Shown here piece by piece: positions 33,466 to 42,171 of a stretch of 64,000 bases of DNA. The first letter of the stretch is position 1, and each line of letters starts with the position of its first letter. Source of the stretch: SM23-73-3 sp964580215 (GTDB lineage Bacteria; Zixibacteria; MSB-5A5; SM1-73); the NCBI GenBank assembly GCA_964580215.1, contig CAZOJT010000002.1:62001-126000 (forward strand), given 5' to 3'. The translations under genes were made by a program, and so were the position numbers. The notes beneath the pieces were generated by a model. That model did no database searches. It saw only the letters and a program-made list of their open reading frames with translations, and was not told where the DNA came from.

Positions 33466-33520
33466 GCGGCGGACTGCGGACCGTGGACAGCGGACGTCTT
33501 TCGGTGGACTGTGGACATCT
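33466..33520. repeat. GCGGACT/GTGGACT heptameric repeat tract
   Basis: Units such as GCGGACT, GCGGACC, GTGGACA and GCGGACG on the plus strand mirror the GTCCGCC tract at 33003-33090 and end at the mlaF stop codon. Confidence 0.7.
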
Positions 33521-34267
33521 TCACAAGGCGGGAATTGGTCCCTGCGAACTCCCTTCAGTAAACTGTCTCACCACCGGATTGTCCGTATTTTTGACCTCCT
33601 CCGGTGTTCCCACAAAGACTATCTTTCCTTCATACAGCATGGCGATTCTGTCGGCAATCTTGTAGGCGGAGACGATGTCGTGAGTGACAGCTATGGAGGT
33701 TATGGAGATGGTATTTCTCAAATTTATGATGAGTTCATTTATCACGTCTGCCATAATCGGATCCAGACCGGTGGTGGGTTCATCGTATAAGACATACTCT
33801 GGATCCATGGCAATGGCTCTTGCCAATCCCACTCTTTTTTTCATTCCTCCGGAAAGCTGGGCAGGCTTTTTTTCTTCCACCCCGGAAAGCCCCACCATCT
33901 TCAACTTTTCCTTCACTTTACCTGTTATTTCCTCCTCTGATAACTTGGTATGCTCTCTCAAACCCAAACCCACGTTCTCGTCCACGGTCATAGAGTCAAA
34001 CAACGCCGATGCCTGAAAGAGCATGCCAAACTTCTGCCTGACTTTGTTTAGCTGGCTATCATTTAATGAAGTAACATCATCTCCATTGACAAGTATTTTC
34101 CCCTGATCCGGCTTCAAAAGCCCTATGATTAACTTCAAAAGCACGCTTTTGCCACATCCGCTCCTCCCGATGATGACCGCAGTCTCACCCTTATTTATGG
34201 TCAGATCAACCCCCCTGAGCACCTGATTATCCCCAAAGCTTTTGAAAACGTCTTTTATCTCAATCAT
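33521..34267 (-). CDS. mlaF: Lipid-transport ABC ATPase MlaF
   Basis: The 248-residue ATPase has Walker A GRSGCGKSVLLK, signature QLSGGMKKRVGLARA, Walker B YVLYDEPTTGLDP and an H-loop VTHD. The GMKKR signature and the DPIMADVINELI stretch identify the MlaF/MkL family, which powers phospholipid transport between inner and outer membranes. Its permease mlaE (39709-40506) lies on the same strand, now 5.4 kb away because of the restriction-modification island. An mlaD (MCE) gene would be expected next but is not in the window. Confidence 0.93.
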   Translation of the reverse strand: MIEIKDVFKSFGDNQVLRGVDLTINKGETAVIIGRSGCGKSVLLKLIIGLLKPDQGKILVNGDDVTSLNDSQLNKVRQKFGMLFQASALFDSMTVDENVGLGLREHTKLSEEEITGKVKEKLKMVGLSGVEEKKPAQLSGGMKKRVGLARAIAMDPEYVLYDEPTTGLDPIMADVINELIINLRNTISITSIAVTHDIVSAYKIADRIAMLYEGKIVFVGTPEEVKNTDNPVVRQFTEGSSQGPIPAL

Positions 34268-34284
34268 ACTATCTTCTTCAATTT

Positions 34285-35640
34285 CTAAACTATTTCACTT
34301 TCTATCGCCTCTTCAACTTTTCTTTTTGCCTTTTCCAATAGTTCTTTTGCTTTCTTTCTCGCTTCATGTGATCGTTGGACAAGTAAGGCGATTTCTTTCT
34401 GGATTTTATCAGGTATTATGGGAATTACAATTCTCTTGAGAGACTTATTGGGAACGGTAGTCAAAATCGTGCCTGCACATTCTTTTTTGAATTGTGCTTG
34501 GAGAACTATACTTTTTGATAAAACCAATAATACCTCGGGAAGAATTTTTGTAGACCTGAATTGGAAAAAACCAGTAGAGGCTAAGGCTCCTTCATATGCT
34601 TGACCAACCAAGGCGACTTTCTCTAAAGAACCTTCAACACTTGAAAGTATTACATCGTTTTTTCTTAAAATCCTTCTTGCTCTGCTTGGGGCCCCTTCAC
34701 CCTTTATCTCACTTGCACTATTTATAACTCCGATAGAGACGTCAATATCAGCCAATTCGACATAAGAAAAGGTTTTATCGGGGTGTCTTATGGGATCAAA
34801 ATCATGTTTTATACTCTCAGCATAATTTGACAACCGCGAATGACCATTTTGATAATTCAATATACATTTAACCACTTCTACATAAGCAGGTTGGAAATAC
34901 TCAGCATCTACACGATGAACTCCAAATGCTTTAGAAAGATTAGCGGTATAAGAAAGTTTGCCTTTTGGCTTGAAGTTTTGTAATCCTAATTCTTCTAAAA
35001 GTAGGTTTTCGGCTTGGGAAAATAAATCACGCGAATCTTCAAACAATATAGTGGCCTGTTTAGTTGTTTTACCTATTTGGTCAGCATTCTTTATTTCGGG
35101 GATTAATAATTCTTCGATTTTTTCGATAAACAGATTCAATTGAACATTACCTGTTGACTCTCTGATTGTCTGGAACCTTCCGTATTTTGAATTGAGAAAA
35201 GTCGATACATAAAATGGATTAAACTTCTTATTCTTTAACCGCACAATTCCAACATGCCTATCTGCATTAGTTGGTAACATGCACGCTGAAACAACAGCAG
35301 TGTTGCCAATAGTACCTACAGATGAAATAATTATGTCTCCGGCTCTTAATGAAGTTCTAAGATTTCTTTGGTGTTGCTGAGAAGAGATGCGAGTATTTGC
35401 AGATAAGTCAAAATCATTATCTTGAACTGATTGAGCAGAGATTATTCTTATTATGTTATTAGGATCATAATCAATTGATGAATGAATTCCATCCGTTATT
35501 AAGGCAAAGCTCTTTAATGGTTTACTACTGATTTTGAGAAGTTTCTTTTCTAATTTTAGATATAATGGCTGATAATATTCAGCATCCAACCTTTTGGTTC
35601 CTTTAAGATCAGATATATTAGTTACACTTACCACAGCCAT
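34285..35640 (-). CDS. Restriction-modification DNA specificity subunit (HsdS-like)
   Basis: The 451-residue protein has two target-recognition halves, each opening with the same pattern (KRLDAEYYQPLYLKLEK and HRVDAEYFQPAYVEVVK) and each followed by a helical spacer. The final helix ends in KKAKELLEKAKRKVEEAIE. Each half reads half of a bipartite DNA site. It begins 3 bp after the nuclease-methyltransferase gene and must work with it; the pairing resembles BcgI A and B subunits. No HsdR translocase gene is present nearby. Confidence 0.88.
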   Translation of the reverse strand: MAVVSVTNISDLKGTKRLDAEYYQPLYLKLEKKLLKISSKPLKSFALITDGIHSSIDYDPNNIIRIISAQSVQDNDFDLSANTRISSQQHQRNLRTSLRAGDIIISSVGTIGNTAVVSACMLPTNADRHVGIVRLKNKKFNPFYVSTFLNSKYGRFQTIRESTGNVQLNLFIEKIEELLIPEIKNADQIGKTTKQATILFEDSRDLFSQAENLLLEELGLQNFKPKGKLSYTANLSKAFGVHRVDAEYFQPAYVEVVKCILNYQNGHSRLSNYAESIKHDFDPIRHPDKTFSYVELADIDVSIGVINSASEIKGEGAPSRARRILRKNDVILSSVEGSLEKVALVGQAYEGALASTGFFQFRSTKILPEVLLVLSKSIVLQAQFKKECAGTILTTVPNKSLKRIVIPIIPDKIQKEIALLVQRSHEARKKAKELLEKAKRKVEEAIESEIV

Positions 35641-35643
35641 ATC

Positions 35644-38049
35644 TTAACCCCGCCAAAAATTGAAACCTTGCTCTTTGGCAAATTTAACAAATGCTTCTGC
35701 TATCTCATCCAAATCATGATCTATTTCTGGGTGTTCATCTTTACCGACTAAAGGCTCTCCATTTGGACCTCTTTTATACCTATATTCTCCGCTATTGTCT
35801 TTAACTGGCTTCTCGTTTACAGCAAAGAATATAGGATAATCCATTTCTTCTATTACTTTGCCATCAAGCCAGAAGTTTTTAAACTGCTCGCTTGTTTTTT
35901 CTTCATTCAAAACTAAATAAATTTGCCCACCTAATGTTCTCTCTGAAACTTCTCGGTTAAGTTTTTTTAGTTTAGTGTTTAAGGTTTTGACTTCTTTCTT
36001 CAACTCTCTTTTTGTATCATTTTCTGCGATGTTACTTAACTCTGTCTGTTTTTCTTCCAAAACATCTTGCAGTTTTTGAATCTCGTTAGTGATGGTCTTG
36101 AGTGGTTTTGTCCCTTCTGGTTCTGTTTCTTCAGGCTGTTCAGTTTCTTCTGTTTGCTCTTCTTCTAATTCCTCGATAACGCCAAAGTAAGTTTCGATGA
36201 ACGATTTCAATTCCTCATGGAGGTCCTCTTCATCTGCCGGCTTAGCCCAGTTTACCCCCTTATATTTCTCTTTTAACTCTGCAATAAAACCTTCCCATTC
36301 TCCCCCATACTTTGATTTAGTTTGCTGAATTTTTTGTTTTTCTTCGTCTGTATATTTTTGTAATAATAAAACGCTTGTTTTAGTTCCGGTATGGGGCTTA
36401 AATGTATTCCCATGCAAACCCACTACTGCCAGAATTCTTGCTTCGTCAATAATGTACCTGCGAATATATTCTGCATTTGTATTATTTAACAAACCCTGTG
36501 GCAAAACTATAGCCATTCTGCCACCTGGTCTTATAATCTGAAGAGAACATTCTAAGAAAAGTATATGCCTTCCTATTTTCTTTACAAGTTTTCCATTCTT
36601 GTCAGCTAATTTATACAACCTTAGAATATCTCTTTCCTTCACAGTTCCTGCAAAAGGTGGATTTGTGAGTAGAACATCAAAATCAAAAAACAAGAATTTA
36701 TTTTGATTTTCTCTGTCTTTTTTTGAGTCGTCTGTAAATCTCAAAAGCCTCGACCTCAGACCTGACTTCGTTTCATCACTCCATGTTTGTGGTGCTAACG
36801 AATTGTCCTTATACACATGTGATTTTCCATCACCCACTATCAGATTAATAGCTTTTGCTATCTTTACTGCTTTCTTGGCAAAATCTATTCCTACGATATT
36901 ATTCTGCGCAAAGTTTTTAGCCGCAGGAGGGAGTTCTTTACCGGTAATAGCACCACCAGCTACCCACATTACAGAATGCAAAAGGAATCCACCTGAACCA
37001 CAAGCAGGGTCTATAACAAATTCATCCGCCTTAGGATTTAACATCTGCACAATCATATCTTCAACTGGTCTTGGTGTAAAAAATTGTCCCTCTTTTTTCT
37101 TAGATACTTGCGGAATCAGATATTCAAACGCTTCATCAATTATCCGAAGATTTGAATTGAATAGTTTTATCTTTTCGAGAAAGGAGACGCAAACCTTTAA
37201 GTGCTCATCTCTGAGTTCTATTTTGTCGGTTGGTTCAAATACTCCGCTCCATTGTCTTTTTGCTCCTTCAAATAGATTGGTTATCTCTCTTTTTATCTTG
37301 TCTGCGTTTCTGTCACCAACAAAAAATCCTAACTGGTATTTGCTGTCGTTTATTCCTTTTGTTTCATCGTATAGTTTTGCATATATTAACTTAAAGATTT
37401 CTTCAAATGGATCCACTCCAGCATTGCCTAAAACAAGTTCCTCAAGATCCAGAAGTATTTTCTTAAGTGTTGTTTTACCTTGCCGCAACTCGTCATATTC
37501 CTCTAACCAACCTATTGTCCATCTTTCTGTTAGAATATCTCTAAGTGTTTCTGTGACTCTTGGAATCCTTGGGATTTCTACAAAGATGTTTGGTTCTTCC
37601 CGATGTAACCGTATAAGTTCATTCCCATTAGACCAAACACCTATAGGGGCTCCCTCTGCGTTACAATAACTCTTAAGTTGTTCTAAGCCGTCTGTTCTTT
37701 TTGGCCTTTTTACTTCGAATATGATATAAGGATGTGTCAAATCCTCATGCAAAACGAGTATATCAGCTAAGCCGGAATCACGAGAACCAAAATAGATCAC
37801 TCTTTCAATGTCAATTCGATTCAGTGGGTAATGGTATTCATGGAGAAGTCTTTGAATCCAAAGTTGTCTAACAATCTCTTCTGGTTTTGCAGGCTTGTAT
37901 CTGCTTTTTACCTGACAACTGATAGCGAGTCGTCCATCTCGCTCTTCTATCAATTTTTCTATTTCCTCTATCTCTCGAGAATTGAAGAGGGATAGCCCGT
38001 GTTTAACGTCGGGTGTGGAAAAAACAGCTTGGATTTTTGTATTTGACAT
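35644..38049 (-). CDS. Nuclease-N6-adenine methyltransferase fusion (BcgI A-like)
   Basis: The 801-residue protein starts with a PD-(D/E)xK nuclease-type domain: D96 in GSRDSGLADILVL and E112-x-K114 in FEVKRPKR. The N6-adenine methyltransferase core follows with motif I DPACGSGGFLL (~347-357) and motif IV NPPF (463-466). Then comes a long charged coiled coil (~590-700, EETEQPEETEPEGT). Cleavage and methylation in one chain with a separate specificity subunit is the type IIB/BcgI plan; a type I M subunit with a degenerate N-terminus is the alternative. I chose ATG 38049 because GAGGAAAA precedes it; the ATG at 38085 has none. Confidence 0.82.
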   Translation of the reverse strand: MSNTKIQAVFSTPDVKHGLSLFNSREIEEIEKLIEERDGRLAISCQVKSRYKPAKPEEIVRQLWIQRLLHEYHYPLNRIDIERVIYFGSRDSGLADILVLHEDLTHPYIIFEVKRPKRTDGLEQLKSYCNAEGAPIGVWSNGNELIRLHREEPNIFVEIPRIPRVTETLRDILTERWTIGWLEEYDELRQGKTTLKKILLDLEELVLGNAGVDPFEEIFKLIYAKLYDETKGINDSKYQLGFFVGDRNADKIKREITNLFEGAKRQWSGVFEPTDKIELRDEHLKVCVSFLEKIKLFNSNLRIIDEAFEYLIPQVSKKKEGQFFTPRPVEDMIVQMLNPKADEFVIDPACGSGGFLLHSVMWVAGGAITGKELPPAAKNFAQNNIVGIDFAKKAVKIAKAINLIVGDGKSHVYKDNSLAPQTWSDETKSGLRSRLLRFTDDSKKDRENQNKFLFFDFDVLLTNPPFAGTVKERDILRLYKLADKNGKLVKKIGRHILFLECSLQIIRPGGRMAIVLPQGLLNNTNAEYIRRYIIDEARILAVVGLHGNTFKPHTGTKTSVLLLQKYTDEEKQKIQQTKSKYGGEWEGFIAELKEKYKGVNWAKPADEEDLHEELKSFIETYFGVIEELEEEQTEETEQPEETEPEGTKPLKTITNEIQKLQDVLEEKQTELSNIAENDTKRELKKEVKTLNTKLKKLNREVSERTLGGQIYLVLNEEKTSEQFKNFWLDGKVIEEMDYPIFFAVNEKPVKDNSGEYRYKRGPNGEPLVGKDEHPEIDHDLDEIAEAFVKFAKEQGFNFWRG

Positions 38050-38108
38050 TTTTCCTCTAACGGTATAGACTTTGCTTAAATTCATTCATGCCATATAAAG
38101 TACAATTA

Positions 38109-38235
38109 TTATCCGAAAAGTATGCTTGCCACTATATAATCAGCTATCAATATCAACACCGACGACAGGACCACCGCTTTTGTGGCGGATCTGCCAACTC
38201 CTTCTGCTCCGCCTTTGGTTTTAAATCCCTGATAT
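38109..38235 (-). pseudogene. Duplicated 3' end of mlaE
   Basis: These 127 bp align base for base with the end of the intact mlaE gene (39709-39835), with about 17 differences. The encoded tail, GFKTKGGAEGVGRSATKAVV to the stop, is intact and differs at only three residues. Most differences are silent, so this tail was once under selection. It marks the left boundary of an inserted methyltransferase cassette. Confidence 0.88.
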
Positions 38236-38506
38236 GTTCATGATCCCAAATCTCCCCAAATATTCGTGGGGCAAGTCCATAGAGATCAAGATATCTGTTT
38301 GAAGAAACGTATTCTTTCCTAAGTTTCTCATATTCTTTAAAACTTATGACTTTTTTATCGAGCAGAAACATCAAACAGTATTCATACTCATTGAAAGGGA
38401 AAGTAGATATTAGGCTTTTCAAACGAGCTGTCAATAATTCCTTTTCCTTGTTTTTCAAGGATTCGATGAATACCTCTAAACGACTCTTAAGCATTTTTAT
38501 ATCCAT
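38153..38506 (-). pseudogene. Truncated type II restriction endonuclease, N-terminal part
   Basis: The frame begins ATGGATATAA, overlapping the methyltransferase stop by ten bases. The first ~95 residues (YEYCLMFLLDKKVISFKEYE, YVSSNRYLDLYGLAPRIFGE) resemble the N-terminal region of some type II restriction endonucleases. After EIWDHEHIRD the frame runs into the duplicated mlaE tail out of phase and ends (QKRWSCRRC). The catalytic PD-(D/E)xK part is therefore missing and the enzyme should be inactive. The family assignment is from memory and moderately certain; the fusion with mlaE sequence is seen directly. Confidence 0.65.
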
Positions 38507-39549
38507 CTATTTCCTCCAGGCGATTTTTCTATTTCGGGAAACGGATTCTTCCATTGCCATCCGGTTTTGCCCGTCTTTCTAAAATGCTCTAGTCTCCTTA
38601 TTGTAATTTCTGCAAACACCGGGTCAATATCAAAGGTATACACTTTTCTTCTTGTTTTTTCTCCTGCAACCAACGTTGTTCCAGAATGTGCGAAGAAGTC
38701 CACGACCAAATCTTTCTCAGTTGTTGCAGATAAAATTATCCTCTCTAATGCTTTCAGCGGTTTTTGTGCATAACATCCAGGCACATTTTCTTGCATCCGG
38801 TAGAACACTTGTTGAATATCAACCCATACATTACCCGCTCTGATATACTGTGATTTGCTACGTTCCAGATTTTCAGTGATTTTCCCGTTTACTTCTTTAT
38901 AATAACCTCGCAATATTTTGGGTATGTCTGTGTACTCTGCTTCAACGTTGAACTTAGGATTTCCCTTAGCATAATAAAGAAGCTCTTGTCTCACCCACAT
39001 CCAGTTTTTTTGAGTTCCATAACCTCTTTGGTTTCTCATAGTAATAAAATTCTTGGGGGTCAGTTCCTTGAATTGTCTCATTAAAATAATAATATCTGGA
39101 AGGGGTTGAAAATTATCTTTATAATCTGCTCCGATCCATATATAAAGGTGCGCGTCATTATCCAATATTGTAATGGCATTCTGTATCCATCTTTTTGAAA
39201 ATTCCAGATATTCTTCTACTCTTATTTTAAATAAACTATTACTTTTAGCGTTTCCCACTATCACATTATAAGGTGGGTCGTTGACGATTAGTCTAGCTTT
39301 TTCATCATCAATTACTTTATTCACATCTTCAAGTTTTGTTGCATCTAGCATTCCGACTTTGTGTCCTTTTATTGGGTCTTTCCATATTTCCCCATACTTC
39401 AACCTACAGAGTGGTAATATCTTTTCCCTCAACTCGCCATGAAGATCCATTCGTTTAAGTTGCTCGGAAGTCTTACCTGGTTTCTCTGTTTCTTTCTCTA
39501 TCTGTAGTTTTTCTGTAAACAGGTTTAAAGTATTCGCTCTACTCTTCAT
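38497..39549 (-). CDS. Type II DNA methyltransferase, N6/N4 beta class
   Basis: The 350-residue enzyme has motif IV DPPY at 91-94 (IVNDPPYNVIVG) before motif I near the C-terminus (DFFAHSGTTLVAGE ... YTFDID), the order of beta-class N6-adenine/N4-cytosine methyltransferases. Upstream of motif IV there is a ParB-like-spaced helical region. Its stop overlaps the start of the truncated endonuclease, the usual M-R operon. It sits between the intact mlaE gene and the duplicated mlaE tail. With the endonuclease broken it is probably a solitary methyltransferase. Confidence 0.88.
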   Translation of the reverse strand: MKSRANTLNLFTEKLQIEKETEKPGKTSEQLKRMDLHGELREKILPLCRLKYGEIWKDPIKGHKVGMLDATKLEDVNKVIDDEKARLIVNDPPYNVIVGNAKSNSLFKIRVEEYLEFSKRWIQNAITILDNDAHLYIWIGADYKDNFQPLPDIIILMRQFKELTPKNFITMRNQRGYGTQKNWMWVRQELLYYAKGNPKFNVEAEYTDIPKILRGYYKEVNGKITENLERSKSQYIRAGNVWVDIQQVFYRMQENVPGCYAQKPLKALERIILSATTEKDLVVDFFAHSGTTLVAGEKTRRKVYTFDIDPVFAEITIRRLEHFRKTGKTGWQWKNPFPEIEKSPGGNRWI

Positions 39550-39708
39550 AATCTACCCCACAATGAATAGTCTTAGATAAAATGAAACATTACGTCTCCG
39601 TTTAACAAAAAATTGATCACAGCGTAATAGCCGAACACTTAGTGAGATATAAGAACTTTCTCAAAAAGAATTTTATCGGATTTTATTCTTAAAGCACCTT
39701 CAATTTTA

Positions 39709-40506
39709 CTATCCAAACAATATCGTCGCCACCACATAATCAGCTATCAATATCAACACCGACGACACCACCACCGCCTTGGTTGCCGATCTGCCCACTC
39801 CTTCTGCTCCGCCTTTAGTTTTAAATCCCTGATAACATCCGATGATAGAGATAATGCTCCCGAAGACGAAAGCCTTGAAAAGTCCAGACATCAGATCCAT
39901 CGTATTGAAAAATGATTTCAGACTATTTAAGAACACGTGAGGAGGAACGTTCAGAGTGGTGGCGGAAATTCCCAGCCCTCCGGCTAAAGCGATAGCGTCA
40001 GCAAAGATGGTCAGAACCGGAAGCATAATCAGTCCGGCTACGAATCTGGGCACCACCAGATATTTCACCGGATCTATGGCTAAGGTTTTGAGTGCATCGA
40101 TCTGTTCGGTGACCTTCATGGTTCCCAGTTCTGCGGCGATTCCTGCTCCTACCCTTCCTGCCACCACCAGCGCGGTAAGAACCGGAGCCAGCTCTATCAT
40201 CACCGACTTGCCCACAGCCGTGCCCAGATACCTCATGGGAACGTAATCAGAGACCTGATATACTGCCTGAACTGCGGTGACCGCTCCGGTGAAGATAGAG
40301 ACTAAAGCCACCAGGGGAAGCGAATTTACCCCCATCACCAGCATCTGTTCGAAGATGAGATGAAGTCTGGTCAGGGCTTTGGGCAAACCCAGGAAAATAT
40401 CCTTTACCAGTAGAACCAGACCTCCCACATCTTCAAAAAAGATGAGAGTTTTCCTGCCCACGAAGGTGAAAATATTTTCAGTTTGAGAAAACGGCGTTTT
40501 TCTCAC
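39709..40506 (-). CDS. mlaE: Lipid-transport permease MlaE
   Basis: The 265-residue inner-membrane permease shows the family core SLPLVALVSIFTGAVTAVQA, GRVGAGIAAELGTMKVTEQI and DALKTLAIDP, with five membrane segments. It forms the channel of the MlaFEDB-type phospholipid transporter together with MlaF. The start is a GTG at 40506 placed very close to GGGAAAGGA, so a slightly later start is possible. Its last 127 bp are duplicated at 38109-38235. dnaB ends 12 bp upstream. Confidence 0.92.
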   Translation of the reverse strand: MRKTPFSQTENIFTFVGRKTLIFFEDVGGLVLLVKDIFLGLPKALTRLHLIFEQMLVMGVNSLPLVALVSIFTGAVTAVQAVYQVSDYVPMRYLGTAVGKSVMIELAPVLTALVVAGRVGAGIAAELGTMKVTEQIDALKTLAIDPVKYLVVPRFVAGLIMLPVLTIFADAIALAGGLGISATTLNVPPHVFLNSLKSFFNTMDLMSGLFKAFVFGSIISIIGCYQGFKTKGGAEGVGRSATKAVVVSSVLILIADYVVATILFG

Positions 40507-40518
40507 TCCTTTCCCAAT

Positions 40519-41898
40519 TTAGAATGGCACCTCCCGGCGGATGATTTCTGGATTCTCGAATCTGGCGGAGTTCTTCAAGAAGATTAGACGTAGCTCCCCT
40601 GTCGGTCCGTTGCGATGTTTGCTTATGATTATCTCCGCCAGCCCCTGGGTGGGCTCTCCGTCTCTGAATTTCTCTATCTTGTAAAGTTCCGGACGATAAA
40701 TGAACATCACCACGTCTGCATCCTGTTCGATTGCTCCGGACTCCCTAAGATCCGCCAGCAGAGGTCTTTTCTCTCCACCCCGGTCCTCCACCTTTCGGGA
40801 AAGCTGGGATACGGCGATCACCGGAACGTCCAGCTCCTTGGCTAATCCTTTCAGAGAGCGGGATATCATGGAAATCTCCTGTTGTCTGGATTCTGCGCTT
40901 CGGGGTCCCTGCATCAACTGAAGGTAGTCTACTATGATCAAGCCCACATCATGCTGAGCTTTGAGTCTGCGGGATTTGGCACGCAACTGAAGAATCCCGA
41001 TACTGGGGGTATCATCGATAAATATCTTAGCTTCAGAAAGAGGACCGACTGCCATGGCTAAATTGCTGTATTCATGATCGCCTAACTTTCCGGTTCGCAT
41101 CTTATGAGTGGAAAACCGGGCTCGACTACAGAGCATTCTTTGAGCTAATTGGCTTTTTGCCATCTCCAGGCTGAAGATACCCACCGGCACTTTCGCCTCG
41201 ATGGCTACGTGCTCGGCCATGGTGAGACAAAGGGAGGTCTTGCCCATGGAGGGACGGGAAGCCACCACAATTAAATCAGATTTCTGAAGTCCACCGGTCA
41301 AGTAATCCAGTTCAAAAAAGCCGGTGGGTATGCCGGTAATCATCCCACCCTTTTTCTGATATTCCTCTATCGACTCGAAGGTGTGAGGGAGAAGCTCTCC
41401 CAAGGGAATAAATCCCTCCTTTATCCTCTTCTCTGAGATGCTGAAAATTTCCTGCTCTGCCTGATCCAGAAGATCATCCACTTCCTCGCTAACATCGTAA
41501 CACTGGGAAACTATCTGGGTGCTGGTGTTGATCAATTTCCTTAAGGTGGATTTTTCTAAGACGATATTACAGTGGTATTCGACGTTGGCAGTGGTGGCGA
41601 TCTTCTCGGTCAACTCCAAAAGATACATCCTTCCACCCACCTCATCCAACTGCTTGCGACTGGTCAGTTCCTCGGAAACGGTTATGATATCCACAGGCTG
41701 ATTCTTATCATACAAATCCACCAGCACCTCAAAGATCTTCTGATGGTCATCCCGATAAAAGCAGTCTTTATCTATTATCTCGATCGCCTTTCCTATGGCT
41801 TCCTTTTGTAGAAGCATGGAACCTAAAACCGCCTGCTCCACTTCTATCGCCTGCGGCGGAATCCTTGCCGATTGTGATGAATTTTTACGATCTGCCAT
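40519..41898 (-). CDS. dnaB: Replicative DNA helicase DnaB
   Basis: The 459-residue hexameric helicase has the N-terminal primase-interacting domain (IEVEQAVLGSMLL), linker, Walker A SRPSMGKTS, GIFSLEM, Walker B VGLIIVDYLQLM, AVSQLSRKVEDR and RESGAIEQDAD. I chose ATG 41898 (MADRKNSSQS) because GGAGAA precedes it; the frame extends 15 codons further without a ribosome site. It is upstream of and close to mlaE. Confidence 0.95.
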   Translation of the reverse strand: MADRKNSSQSARIPPQAIEVEQAVLGSMLLQKEAIGKAIEIIDKDCFYRDDHQKIFEVLVDLYDKNQPVDIITVSEELTSRKQLDEVGGRMYLLELTEKIATTANVEYHCNIVLEKSTLRKLINTSTQIVSQCYDVSEEVDDLLDQAEQEIFSISEKRIKEGFIPLGELLPHTFESIEEYQKKGGMITGIPTGFFELDYLTGGLQKSDLIVVASRPSMGKTSLCLTMAEHVAIEAKVPVGIFSLEMAKSQLAQRMLCSRARFSTHKMRTGKLGDHEYSNLAMAVGPLSEAKIFIDDTPSIGILQLRAKSRRLKAQHDVGLIIVDYLQLMQGPRSAESRQQEISMISRSLKGLAKELDVPVIAVSQLSRKVEDRGGEKRPLLADLRESGAIEQDADVVMFIYRPELYKIEKFRDGEPTQGLAEIIISKHRNGPTGELRLIFLKNSARFENPEIIRREVPF

Positions 41899-42171
41899 GG
41901 TTGGTTCTCCGGTCTGGTCAACGGATGAAACGGATTTGATCAACGGATTAAACGGATGTTTTTTGCTCCTTTGGTGTCATTATTTAATTGAAGTCACTAT
42001 TTAATCTCATTAATGTTTTTCTGCGCCCAAATGGGCGGCTACCATTTTATTAAACTAATCCAAACGCATCTATTTCTGATACGGAGCTTCCCCTCTCATT
42101 ATCCCTCTCCCCCAGAGGGAGAGGGTAAGGGTAAGGGGGAATCAAATAGAATGTAACATACCTTAGTGGGT

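Noticed and set aside
36803..37669. 288-codon plus-strand open frame
   Set aside because: It is antisense to the nuclease-methyltransferase gene, which has clear motifs; the plus-strand translation is serine-rich and without family features.
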